DNA of 64,000 bases from Prevotella sp. UBA6447 (GTDB lineage: Bacteria; Bacteroidota; Bacteroidia; Bacteroidales; Bacteroidaceae), in assembly GCA_002437115.1 (NCBI GenBank), contig DJOD01000055.1:1-64000 (forward strand), given 5' to 3'. Of this stretch, positions 1-8,798 are shown in pieces (position 1 is the stretch's first letter; each line of letters opens with the position of its first letter). Both the position numbers and the translations under genes were made by a program. The notes beneath the pieces were generated by a model. That model searched no databases. It was not told the DNA's origin and was given only the letters and a program-made list of their open reading frames with translations.

Positions 1-169
1 CGATTGCCTTCATTTAAATTGAACATGTCTTTTTTCAGGCAAAGTTCGCATGTTAATGGGATATGGACAAGACGGCTAATTTCGGATGGTTACTCTTCTA
101 TTCCTTACCAAACAAACGCAAAGCTGTGCCCCGCTTGCCATCAGGCAAGAAAGGCGCGGCCTGTCTTGA

Positions 170-191
170 GAGCCTCACTCATGCGAGGCTC
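170..191. other. Small hairpin downstream of fumarase gene
   Basis: A 7-bp stem (GAGCCTC/GAGGCTC) with an 8-base loop lies 17 bases past the fumarase stop codon. It could end leftward transcription, but no clear T-run follows it on the minus strand, so a terminator role is uncertain. The rest of bases 1-207 holds no convincing gene. Confidence 0.35.
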
Positions 192-207
192 GGATCACAA
201 AAAATGA

Positions 208-1860
208 TTAGCAATTCTTGCAGGTAGCCCAGGGCTTCAACTCCTTGAAGAAGTCGTGCCCCTTGTCGTCCACAAGGATGAAAGCAGGGAAGTTCTTCAC
301 CGTAATCTTCCAGATAGCCTCCATGCCAAGCTCTGGATACTCCACACACTCGATACTGGTGATGCAATCCTTCGAGAGCACAGCAGCAATGCCGCCAATG
401 GTGCCGAGATAGAAGCCACCATGCTTCTGGCAGGCATCGGTAACCACCTGCGTACGGTTGCCCTTGGCGATCATGACCAGCGAGCCTCCATGATCTTGGA
501 ACTCGTCCACATACGGATCCATGCGGTTGGCCGTGGTCGGCCCCATGGAGCCACAGGGATACCCCTCTGGAGTCTTGGCCGGGCCAGCATAGAGGATGGG
601 GTGGTCCTTGAAATACTGAGGCAGATCCTCGCCCTTGTCCAAACGAGCCTTCAACTTGGCATGAGCAATGTCACGAGCCACGATGATGGTACCGTTGAGG
701 AGGACACGCGTGGAGACAGGATACTTGGTCAACTCTGCGCGCACGGCATCGATACCCTTGTCGAGGTCGATGACAATGCTGTCGCCATCCTCACCGGGCT
801 TGCGATACTCCTCGGGGATGAGTTCGCCGGGATTGTCGTCCATTTTCTCCAACCAAACGCCATCCTTATTGATGATGCCCTTGATGTTACGATCGGCAGA
901 GCAGCTCACGCCAAGGCCAATGGGACAGCTGGCACCATGGCGCGGCAAGCGAATGACGCGGATGTCGTGAGCCAGGTACTTGCCGCCAAACTGTGCACCG
1001 AGACCAATCTTGTGAGCCTCATCAAGCAACTTGGCCTCCAGGTCAACGTCGCGGAAGGCACGACCCGTCTCGTCGCCCGTGGTGGGCAGGTTGTCGTAAT
1101 ACTTAATGGAACCGAGCTTCACGGTGAGCAGGTTCTTCTCAGCCGACGTACCGCCGATGACAAAGCAGATATGGTAAGGCGGACAAGCGGCCGTGCCGAG
1201 GCTCTTCATCTTCTCCACGAGGAACGGAAGCAGCGTGCCCTCGTTCTGGATGGTAGCCTTGGTCATGGGATAGAAATAGGTCTTGTTGGCCGATCCGCCA
1301 CCCTTGGCCACCATGATGAAACGATACTCATCACCCTCTTCAGCCTCGATGTCTATCTGGGCAGGCAGGTTGCACTTGGTGTTCACCTCCTCGTACATGG
1401 TGAGCGGAGCATTCTGCGAATAGCGCAAGTTCTCCTGTGTATAGGTGTTATAGACACCACGTGAGAGAGCCTCCGCATCATCGAAGTCGGTCCACACGCG
1501 CTGTCCCTTCTCACCATGGATGATGGCTGTGCCCGTGTCTTGGCAGAAAGGCAACACACCTTTGACGGCCGTCTCAGCGTTGCGGAGGAACTGCAAGGCC
1601 ACATACTTGTCGTTCTCCGAGGCCTCGGGGTCCTTCAGAATCTGAGCCACCTGCTCGTTGTGCTTGCGGCGCAACATGAACTCGCAATCATGGAAAGCCT
1701 GCTGGGCCAGCAATGTCAAGGCCTCGCGCGAAACCTTGACAATGGTCTTGCCCTCGAACTCTGCCGTGCTGACGCCTTCCTTGGTCAGCAAGCGATACTC
1801 AGTGTCGTCCTTGCCCACTTGGAACATAGGAGCATACTTGAAATCTACTGGTTTAGCCAT
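208..1860 (-). CDS. Class I (iron-sulfur) fumarate hydratase
   Basis: Interconverts fumarate and malate in the cytoplasm. In fermenting Bacteroidales this step feeds the reductive branch to succinate. The 550-residue protein has the full class I architecture, with an N-terminal alpha domain and a C-terminal beta domain on one chain. The likely [4Fe-4S] ligands are Cys106 (FCQDTG), Cys226 (ACPPYH) and Cys320 (GVSCSADRN); the C-terminal half has the GSMGPTTANRM signature. The ATG start gives a natural N-terminus. It lies 44 bases downstream of the M16 peptidase gene on the same strand and may share its transcript. Such Fe-S hydratases are oxygen sensitive, which fits an anaerobe. Family assignment is secure; fumA versus fumB naming is not meaningful here. 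Confidence 0.95.
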   Translation of the reverse strand: MAKPVDFKYAPMFQVGKDDTEYRLLTKEGVSTAEFEGKTIVKVSREALTLLAQQAFHDCEFMLRRKHNEQVAQILKDPEASENDKYVALQFLRNAETAVKGVLPFCQDTGTAIIHGEKGQRVWTDFDDAEALSRGVYNTYTQENLRYSQNAPLTMYEEVNTKCNLPAQIDIEAEEGDEYRFIMVAKGGGSANKTYFYPMTKATIQNEGTLLPFLVEKMKSLGTAACPPYHICFVIGGTSAEKNLLTVKLGSIKYYDNLPTTGDETGRAFRDVDLEAKLLDEAHKIGLGAQFGGKYLAHDIRVIRLPRHGASCPIGLGVSCSADRNIKGIINKDGVWLEKMDDNPGELIPEEYRKPGEDGDSIVIDLDKGIDAVRAELTKYPVSTRVLLNGTIIVARDIAHAKLKARLDKGEDLPQYFKDHPILYAGPAKTPEGYPCGSMGPTTANRMDPYVDEFQDHGGSLVMIAKGNRTQVVTDACQKHGGFYLGTIGGIAAVLSKDCITSIECVEYPELGMEAIWKITVKNFPAFILVDDKGHDFFKELKPWATCKNC

Positions 1861-1904
1861 ATTCGATATTGAATAGAATTATTTATAATGTTTTTGCAAA
1901 ATGA

Positions 1905-4808
1905 TTACTCACCAAAAATCTCATCGGTGGTGAGACGCTTCACAGGAGCTATCTTCTCAAGAGCCTTCATGTCGAGGTTCTTCTCATCACCAAGGATGAG
2001 GTAGCGGTAAGCCTTGTTTGCTATGTTCTCCTTGGCAAAGTTCATTACGTCCTGCAACTGCAACTTAGGCAGGGTCTCATAAATCTTCTGGCTGATGTCG
2101 TAGTCGATACCGAGTTTTTGTGCGCGCAGGTAACTGGTGAGCACGCCAAACTTGGTAGTGCGCTCGGTGGCCAGACTCTTGAACAAACTCTGCTTGGCCA
2201 ACAGGAAACCAGCCTCGCGAGAAGGCGTGTTGTTGAGCAGTTTGTGGAATTCGTTGACGCAGTCCATCATCTTGTCATTCTGCGTGATGATGTAGGTGAA
2301 GAACGATTCATCACCCTTCAGGCGCGATGGACGAACGTAGCTGGCGGAAGCCGAGTAAGCCAAGCCGCGCGCCTCGCGCAGCTCCTGGAACACGATGGCG
2401 TTCATGCCGCCTCCAAAATACTCATTGAAAAGCGCCTCAATGGCCGCCTTGTCGGCACTCCATTTCTCTCCCTCGTTATGGAGCATCAGCATGTAGATGT
2501 TCTTGGCATCATAGGGTGCAAGCCACACTTCGTTAGCCGGTGTGCGCTGCTGGACATATTCATTGGCTGCAGGGGCTGCCACAAAGGTCCTCGGGGTGAG
2601 ATGAACCTTGCCCACCAAGGCATCGAGGTCGGCCTCCTTCGTGGGGCCATAATATAACAAGGTATGCTTCTTCGTTTTCAGGTCGCGAAGCAAATTGAGC
2701 AAAGTCTGGGGATTGGCGGCACGCAATTCCTTTTCCGTCATCTGGTTGGTGAAAGCGTTATACTTGCCATAAGTGCCATAATAGCGCAGGGCCGAGAAGT
2801 TGGAGCGCTGTTCTTTTTTGGAATCGGCACGACCCTTCTGCACCAAGTCGACAAACTGGTTCCATGTGGCCTTGCTAGCCTTAGCGTCGTTGAGCACCGT
2901 CTCAAGCAACCGCAGAGCCTTGGGCATGGAACTATTGAGACCCGTGAGATAAACATCAATGGCATCATCACCCACATTCACGCTGTAGCTGCAAGCCAAG
3001 TCATAGAACATCTGGTTGATTTTCTGGTTCGACAGCTTAGATGTTCCCACATAATCGAGGTAACCTGCAGCCATCTCATAGCGCTTGTCGCTCTGCTGGC
3101 CGAACGGATAGTGATAGGCCAACGTGAAGAGGTCGTCATCTGTATTTTGCTTATAAAGGACGTCCACGCCCTTCTTCGTGACAGCCTTCATGAGGTCTTT
3201 CTTGTAATCGACAAAGCAGGGCTGAATGGGTTGCGGTTTCAGGCTGACCACTTCCTTGAGAAACTCGCTCTGTTTATCGTTGTTGGTAGGTATCGGCGTG
3301 ATGCTGGGCTTCTCAATCTTGTGGATGGTCGTGTCGTTGCCTTGGCGCTTGAACACAGTCACATAGTTGTTGAGGAAGAAGCGGTTGGCGAAGTCAATAA
3401 TCTGTTGGCGGGTCATCTTGGAGATGCGATTGAGGCGGTTTACCTGGTCGCTCCACTTCTGCCCGTTGATAAAGGCGTCAACAAACTTGTCGGCCCGCGA
3501 GCGGTTGCTCTGCAGCGAGCGATAATAATCCAGCTTCATGTTATTGACAACTGCCGGCAGAAGATTGTTGGAGAACTGCCCTTTCTTCAGCTTATCAATT
3601 TCAGCGAGCATGAGCTTGCGCACCTCTTGGAGCGTCTGTCCTTGCTTGGGGCTGCCTATCAATATGAACTGTCCATAATCTGCCATGCCCATGCTGCCAG
3701 CTCCGGCACTCTGCACCTTCATCGGTGTGTTGAGGTCGATGTCGAAAAGACCGGCCTTTCCGTTGGAGAGCATGTTGGAGATGACATCGAGCGTGTCAGC
3801 CTGGTAGCTGGCCGCACCTTCTGTCTTCCATCCCATCATCAAGTTCTCTGCCTCAAGACCCACCACCGTGGTGTCGACAGGAGCCTTCAGCTCGCGCACT
3901 GGCGCATACTCGGGGCGGCTGAGACAATCGCTCTTTTTCCAGTCGCCAAAGTACTTATCGATGATGGCCACCACCTGATCGGGATTGAAATCTCCAGCCA
4001 TACAGATGGCCACGTTGTTGGGCACATAGTAACGGTTGAAATAATTTTTGATGTTAAGGATGGAAGGATTCTTCAAGTGGTCTTGCGTGCCGATGGTTGT
4101 TTGCGTGCCATAAGGATGATTGGGGAAAAGCTTCGCAGCCAAAGCATTCCATTCCTTATTGTTGTCGCTCGCCAAACCAATGTTGTATTCCTCATAGACA
4201 GCCTCCAACTCGGTGTGGAAACCGCGAATTACCATGTTCTTGAAACGGTCACTCTGTATCTTGGCCCACGTGTCAATCTCATTGGAGGGGATGTCCTCCA
4301 CATAGCAAGTGACATCATTTGAGGTGTAGGCATTGCTGCCTTCAGATCCAATGGACGACATGAGCTTGTCATACTCATTGGGAATGTTATATTTGGCTGC
4401 CAACTGTGAGATAGAGTCAATTTCATGATAAGCTTTCTTGCGCGCAGCTTTATCGGTGAGACGGCGGTAAGCCTCGAACCTGTTTTGAATGGAATCGAGC
4501 AACGGAGCCTCAGCCGCCACATCACTGCTTCCGAAATGAGTAGTGCCCTTAAACATCAGGTGCTCCAAGTAGTGGGCCAGTCCTGTAGTCTCAGCGGGGT
4601 CATTGCGTGAGCCAGTACGAACGGCGATGTAAGTTTGCAAACGGGGCTTCTCCTTGTTCACGGAGAGGTACACCTTGAGCCCGTTGTCAAGCGTGTAGAT
4701 GCGAGCTTGCATCGGGTCGCCCGGCACTGTGGTGTACTTGTACTGCTGAGCCACGGCCACTGATGTAATCAGCAAAGCCACTACAGCAAGAAAACTTCTG
4801 ATTTTCAT
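1905..4808 (-). CDS. Secreted M16 family zinc metallopeptidase
   Basis: A zinc endopeptidase of the pitrilysin/insulinase clan, probably acting in the periplasm or at the outer membrane. From the chosen ATG the protein has 967 residues, opening with a signal peptide (MKIRSFLAVVALLITSVAVA). The inverted zinc motif HxxEH is at 79-83 (HYLEH), and a downstream acidic cluster near 203-207 (AVYEEY) can supply the third ligand. The length fits two M16 repeats, with an active N-terminal half and an inactive C-terminal half. The frame is open for another 60 codons upstream, but that extension overlaps the preceding gene and would bury the signal peptide, so I reject it. Substrate unknown. Confidence 0.92.
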   Translation of the reverse strand: MKIRSFLAVVALLITSVAVAQQYKYTTVPGDPMQARIYTLDNGLKVYLSVNKEKPRLQTYIAVRTGSRNDPAETTGLAHYLEHLMFKGTTHFGSSDVAAEAPLLDSIQNRFEAYRRLTDKAARKKAYHEIDSISQLAAKYNIPNEYDKLMSSIGSEGSNAYTSNDVTCYVEDIPSNEIDTWAKIQSDRFKNMVIRGFHTELEAVYEEYNIGLASDNNKEWNALAAKLFPNHPYGTQTTIGTQDHLKNPSILNIKNYFNRYYVPNNVAICMAGDFNPDQVVAIIDKYFGDWKKSDCLSRPEYAPVRELKAPVDTTVVGLEAENLMMGWKTEGAASYQADTLDVISNMLSNGKAGLFDIDLNTPMKVQSAGAGSMGMADYGQFILIGSPKQGQTLQEVRKLMLAEIDKLKKGQFSNNLLPAVVNNMKLDYYRSLQSNRSRADKFVDAFINGQKWSDQVNRLNRISKMTRQQIIDFANRFFLNNYVTVFKRQGNDTTIHKIEKPSITPIPTNNDKQSEFLKEVVSLKPQPIQPCFVDYKKDLMKAVTKKGVDVLYKQNTDDDLFTLAYHYPFGQQSDKRYEMAAGYLDYVGTSKLSNQKINQMFYDLACSYSVNVGDDAIDVYLTGLNSSMPKALRLLETVLNDAKASKATWNQFVDLVQKGRADSKKEQRSNFSALRYYGTYGKYNAFTNQMTEKELRAANPQTLLNLLRDLKTKKHTLLYYGPTKEADLDALVGKVHLTPRTFVAAPAANEYVQQRTPANEVWLAPYDAKNIYMLMLHNEGEKWSADKAAIEALFNEYFGGGMNAIVFQELREARGLAYSASASYVRPSRLKGDESFFTYIITQNDKMMDCVNEFHKLLNNTPSREAGFLLAKQSLFKSLATERTTKFGVLTSYLRAQKLGIDYDISQKIYETLPKLQLQDVMNFAKENIANKAYRYLILGDEKNLDMKALEKIAPVKRLTTDEIFGE

Positions 4809-4938
4809 ATGATGAGTATTATTTAAAACCGTCAAGAGATGTTGTTGGCTCACATGACAATCGGCTTGTGTGCCAATGGCAGCCGACTTGAACCATGGGC
4901 CTAAGCCAACCTGTGCCATGTGGCCAAAAGCCTTGAAC

Positions 4939-6792
4939 CTAATTTTCAAAGTCGACCTCATGGTCGAGGTTGTTGATGAAATTATCAAGCACTTCCTTTT
5001 CTACGTCGCCCATGCGAAACTCCTTCTCGGCATCCTTTCGTATCTCCGCGATCCACGCCCGGCGCGCCGTGATGTAATCTTGCTTAATGCGCGCGGCATC
5101 GTCGAGTGTCAGTTCCTGCAAGTGATAGTAGTCGAGTATCACCCGATAAGTCCAGGTCCACTGGTAGAGACGATAGTTCTCGTTGATTTCCACAAAACGG
5201 TTGGTCACCGCGTCGATTGTGTCGAGTGTTCCGTTTTTGATATCATCCACCAAACGTTGTTCCTCTGAGGAAGGGAGAAGCAGACCCGACAGGTCGTTCC
5301 AATCGCCCAGTCCCACGGTTGTCTTTGGCGCATGGAGCTCTGGGTCGCGTTTGAGCACCCGCTTGAGCACAGCGCCCATATAGATGCGCAAGGCTATGTC
5401 GTAATACTTGATACCCTTGTGGAGCGACGCTCCATTGATGACATAGTCGTGAAAATTGTAGCTCGACACGTCATCACCCGACGATGTGCGCAAGTCCTCC
5501 AGAATTTTCTTGCCATTAATGATCTCTCCCACGCTGAAGGGAGAGAGCCAATCGAAGTTGACAATGCTTCTCTGTGAGCCTTTCGGTCGCATGTCGCGCT
5601 TGGGCCATTTTCTGATGTCTCGATAGAGCCCTACGGTAGTGATGTTGCGTCCTGGCGACAGATACATGGTGTCGCCATAGGCTATAAGATAAGAGAAAGG
5701 AAGATTGCGTGTGTCTGGATGGTGCATCAGCTTGCCAAAGCATACGCTGAATGTGCCGATGGTGGCCGGCATGAGAAGGTAAGCCCCGCTTGCCGTCTTC
5801 GTGCCACGCTCCAGCACGCCCCAGTGCATGGGTCCCATCTTGTAAGCGTGATTGGAGAAGTTGGTGGCCGAGCCTGCGTTGTAGAAACTGAACATACCGC
5901 CGATGAGCAACGAGCTCTTGTGGTGACTGGCCGAGAACGGACCACAGAAGGCCGCACAAGCCTCACCATTGCTCATGTAGCTGTTGGCAAAGAAGACGCT
6001 GGCCGAAGCCGTAAACCCATTGCTGATCTGGCAGGCCTCACCGACGAAGCAGTCTTGCATTTTGACCGAATTGATGATACTGGCCCCATCGCCAATGATG
6101 GAATTCTCACAAATCACGCCCGTTCCGATATAGACACTTGCCTCCGGCGAACTCAGGATGGTGCAGTCGCTAAGGCGAGCCGCCCCGTTGACCTCACAAT
6201 CATCGCAGATATTGGTGTTAGTGATTTCCTTGGTGTTGACAATCTTCACTCCCGTCCCAAGTGTGCCGCAATCAGTGGTCGTGGCCTCGATTTCCTCGCG
6301 GATGAGGCGCCTTATGCAATCTTTCAGTTCCTTGTCATGGAAGTGCTTCACCATGAAAGCAGCAAACTGACTGTTGAGATGCTTGAAGAGGATGAGGTTG
6401 CCGTCGCCTACCTCGTTGAGCACGGATATGAGGTTGCCCTCACCATAGGTAGCCCCCTCAGTGGTCTCAATGGTCGACACGTTGGAAATATAACAATCAT
6501 CACCGATGACATAGTTGTTGATGAAGTTGCCCACGTTCTCAATGAGGCAGTTGTCGCCCACTGAGACGTTGCGCAAGGTGGCATTGACGATGCCCGAATG
6601 TTTGAGGAAGCCCTTCGAGACTTCCACGTTCTTCTCAAACGCCCCGATACGGATGTCGCCATAGAGCATCACCCGATGCATGTAGTTGGGCTTGAAATCG
6701 TCAGAGACCAAGACCCTGCTCCAATCTTCGGCCCAGCAGTTATGGTCTTCAAGCACATTGATCTCCTCGTCGGTGAGTTTTCGGTAGTCCAT
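4939..6792 (-). CDS. DUF4954 family left-handed beta-helix protein
   Basis: A 617-residue protein of a family conserved in Bacteroidetes without assigned function. Roughly residues 75-270 are built of hexapeptide-like repeats ([IV]GDxx[IV] patterns such as VSVGDNC, VIGDDCYI, IIGDGASI), the hallmark of left-handed parallel beta-helix acyl- or nucleotidyl-transferases. The C-terminal part is alpha-helical and charged. No signal peptide is visible, so it is probably cytoplasmic. It lies 30 bases downstream of hflX and upstream of the M16 gene, all leftward. The beta-helix suggests a transferase or sugar-nucleotide enzyme, but I cannot identify catalytic residues and do not assign a reaction. Confidence 0.85.
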   Translation of the reverse strand: MDYRKLTDEEINVLEDHNCWAEDWSRVLVSDDFKPNYMHRVMLYGDIRIGAFEKNVEVSKGFLKHSGIVNATLRNVSVGDNCLIENVGNFINNYVIGDDCYISNVSTIETTEGATYGEGNLISVLNEVGDGNLILFKHLNSQFAAFMVKHFHDKELKDCIRRLIREEIEATTTDCGTLGTGVKIVNTKEITNTNICDDCEVNGAARLSDCTILSSPEASVYIGTGVICENSIIGDGASIINSVKMQDCFVGEACQISNGFTASASVFFANSYMSNGEACAAFCGPFSASHHKSSLLIGGMFSFYNAGSATNFSNHAYKMGPMHWGVLERGTKTASGAYLLMPATIGTFSVCFGKLMHHPDTRNLPFSYLIAYGDTMYLSPGRNITTVGLYRDIRKWPKRDMRPKGSQRSIVNFDWLSPFSVGEIINGKKILEDLRTSSGDDVSSYNFHDYVINGASLHKGIKYYDIALRIYMGAVLKRVLKRDPELHAPKTTVGLGDWNDLSGLLLPSSEEQRLVDDIKNGTLDTIDAVTNRFVEINENYRLYQWTWTYRVILDYYHLQELTLDDAARIKQDYITARRAWIAEIRKDAEKEFRMGDVEKEVLDNFINNLDHEVDFEN

Positions 6793-6822
6793 ATCGTTAT
6801 CGGTTTATTGGGTTGTCGTTGG

Positions 6823-8070
6823 TCAGTCTTCCACCGGGTATAGGAAGTCGTTGTAGGGATATTTCTGCACATGCAGCTCACGCACCTTACGGTAAAGCGT
6901 CTCCCTGAACTCTTCCACGTTTTCCTTCTCGCGTGCAGAAATGAAGATGCAGTTGTCGTTGAGACGTGCCATCCATGTGCGTTTCAGTTCGCCAAGCGTA
7001 ACATTCTCACGCGTAGGAGGCGTGAGGTCGTCGGGTTCCTTGTCTGTCCAGCGGTAATTGTCAATCTTGTTAAACACGATCATCGTGGGGCTATCGGCAC
7101 AACCAAGTTCCTTGAGCGTCTGGTTGACCACTTCTATCTGTTCCTCAAAGTCAGGATGAGAGATGTCTACCACATGAAGCAACAAGTCGGCCTCGCGCAC
7201 CTCATCAAGTGTCGACTTGAACGAATCAACCAAGTCTGTGGGCAATTTCCTTATAAATCCAACGGTGTCAGCCAGCAGGAAGGGCAAGTTCTCAATGACC
7301 ACCTTTCGGACGGTGGTATCAAGCGTCGCAAACAACTTGTTTTCCGCGAACACCTCACTTTTCGACAACAGGTTCATGATGGTAGACTTGCCCACGTTGG
7401 TGTAGCCCACCAGAGCCACGCGGATGAGTCGTCCGCGGTTCTTGCGCTGCGTTGTTTTCTGCTTGTCTATCTCAGCCAGCCGTTTTTTCAGCAGGCTCAT
7501 GCGGTTAAGGATGATACGCCGGTCCATCTCTAACTGCGTCTCGCCAGGCCCTCGCAAGCCCACCGATCCTTTGCCCCCACCCGAGCCCGAGCCACCCGCC
7601 TGGCGCTCTAAATGGGTCCACAGGCGCTGCAGCCTGGGAAGCATGTAACGGTATTGAGCCAGCTCCACTTGCGTCTTCGCATTTGCGGTCTGAGCCCTCA
7701 TAGCAAAGATGTCAAGGATAAGTGACGTACGGTCCAGGATCTTCACCTGCAACTCCTGCTCAATGTTGCGCATTTGCTTGGCAGTCAGTTCATCATCAAA
7801 GATGACCATTCCTATTTCCCGATTCTCGTCTTCCTCTTCTTTAATATATAGCTTAATCTCCTCGAGCTTTCCCTTGCCCACATACGTGATGCTACTTGGT
7901 CCTCCCACACGCTGCGTGAAACGCTTCACTGTGACTGCTCCAGCCGTGTCGGCCAGGAATTCCAGCTCGTCCAAGTATTCCTTGGTCTTGGCCTCATCTT
8001 GCTGAGGCGTTATGAGGCCCACCAGTATGGCGGTCTCAGCCTTGACTTCGGATATAACGAATTCCTTCAT
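6823..8070 (-). CDS. hflX: GTPase HflX
   Basis: A ribosome-binding GTPase of the Obg-HflX superfamily, known from other bacteria to split or rescue stalled 70S ribosomes. The 415-residue protein has the HflX N-terminal domain, a glycine-rich linker (GGSGSGGGKGSVGLRGPGE, near 159-177), and a G domain with G1 GYTNVGKS at 222-229, G3 DTVGF at 268-272 and G4 NKID at 334-337. A short C-terminal domain follows. A TAnnTTTG box (TATCTTTG, minus strand 8101-8094) lies about 24 bases upstream of the ATG. The gene heads the leftward group with DUF4954. Confidence 0.96.
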   Translation of the reverse strand: MKEFVISEVKAETAILVGLITPQQDEAKTKEYLDELEFLADTAGAVTVKRFTQRVGGPSSITYVGKGKLEEIKLYIKEEEDENREIGMVIFDDELTAKQMRNIEQELQVKILDRTSLILDIFAMRAQTANAKTQVELAQYRYMLPRLQRLWTHLERQAGGSGSGGGKGSVGLRGPGETQLEMDRRIILNRMSLLKKRLAEIDKQKTTQRKNRGRLIRVALVGYTNVGKSTIMNLLSKSEVFAENKLFATLDTTVRKVVIENLPFLLADTVGFIRKLPTDLVDSFKSTLDEVREADLLLHVVDISHPDFEEQIEVVNQTLKELGCADSPTMIVFNKIDNYRWTDKEPDDLTPPTRENVTLGELKRTWMARLNDNCIFISAREKENVEEFRETLYRKVRELHVQKYPYNDFLYPVED

Positions 8071-8093
8071 GCTTGATACATTATTTATAAATG

Positions 8094-8101
8094 CAAAGAT
8101 A
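8094..8101 (-). promoter_or_regulatory. Promoter -7 box of hflX
   Basis: TATCTTTG on the minus strand fits the Bacteroidetes -7 consensus TAnnTTTG and lies 24 bases before the hflX ATG, leaving a very short leader. Confidence 0.55.
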
Positions 8102-8275
8102 CAGAAAAAGATTGATAAAGAGAGACTGGCTTGCCCATTTTTTCAGTTTGCGCCGCCAAAAGGAAACCAGCCCATTCACCGTTGCCAGGCATCACGCAAA
8201 CGATTACGCACAATTTTGCGCAAAACAAATGAAAAAACGACACACACTAACATATAATCACTACCTTTGCAACAC

Positions 8276-8388
8276 CAAAAGATTGATTAGAAAGCCGTTT
8301 TCAAACTCACATCTACAAAAGAACTAACTACATAAGCATTTAAAAGCCAAAGGCGCGCGGACGTGAGTCCGTGCGCCTTTCTCATTTT
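8276..8388 (+). ncRNA. Candidate small RNA between hflX and folB
   Basis: A perfect -7 box TACCTTTG (8262-8269) is followed about 80 bases later by a 14-bp GC-rich hairpin with a GUGA tetraloop and then a short T-rich run. Nothing in between has an ATG-initiated frame, and the flanking genes (hflX and folB) both run on the other strand, so a rightward transcript would end here as an RNA of about 110 bases. A matching -33 TTTG is not evident. No known RNA family is recognised. The hairpin may instead serve only as the folB terminator. Confidence 0.4.
8349..8380. terminator. GC-rich hairpin with GUGA tetraloop
   Basis: A 14-bp stem with one G-T pair, arms 8349-8362 and 8367-8380, closed by a GTGA loop. 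On the plus strand CTCATTTT follows; on the minus strand it lies 11 bases beyond the folB stop. It can therefore end folB and a rightward sRNA. Confidence 0.7.
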
Positions 8389-8391
8389 GTA

Positions 8392-8760
8392 TCATCGACC
8401 AACTTTCAGTTCGACCCCAGCCCCCTGGCAGTCGGCGCCCATGGGTGGGTTGAGCTTGGTGAGCCAAACGGTCACTTCGGCCACTTGCGGCCACTGTCCG
8501 AGCAAGCGTTGCGCGATGCGGGCAGCCACGTGTTCCACAAGATTGGCGGGCTCCGCCATCTCTTTTCCCACAAGCTGGTATGCCTCCGCATAATTGACCG
8601 TGTCGTTCACGTCATCACTCAGCATGGCCTTCGACACGTCAACGCGCAAACGCAAGCTGACCTTATAATCGTTGCCAACCAACCGCTCTTGCGCCGCCAC
8701 GCCATGATAAGCGTGGAAACACAAGTCGCGCAAGTAGATAAAACTTTCTTTCACTTTCAT
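8392..8760 (-). CDS. folB: Dihydroneopterin aldolase
   Basis: Cleaves 7,8-dihydroneopterin to 6-hydroxymethyl-dihydropterin and glycolaldehyde in folate synthesis. The 122-residue length is typical. The family signature is present: FHAYHGVAAQE near residues 15-25 with the conserved glutamate, NDTVNYA near 52-58, and the C-terminal LTKLNPP segment holding the catalytic lysine. It is leftward, 38 bases beyond the nrdJ stop codon, and probably shares its message. The next folate enzyme, FolK, is encoded far away in this window (58622). Confidence 0.93.
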   Translation of the reverse strand: MKVKESFIYLRDLCFHAYHGVAAQERLVGNDYKVSLRLRVDVSKAMLSDDVNDTVNYAEAYQLVGKEMAEPANLVEHVAARIAQRLLGQWPQVAEVTVWLTKLNPPMGADCQGAGVELKVGR

Positions 8761-8798
8761 GTCTACAGCTCTTTACGAGTCCTCCACAGCCTGCTAGG

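Noticed and set aside
256..1464. Rightward 402-codon frame opposite the fumarase gene
   Set aside because: Shadow of the fumarase reading frame; no domain.
2664..4322. Rightward 552-codon open frame opposite the M16 peptidase
   Set aside because: It is fully antisense to a gene with clear HxxEH and signal peptide; the translation has no recognisable domain and reflects codon bias of the real strand.
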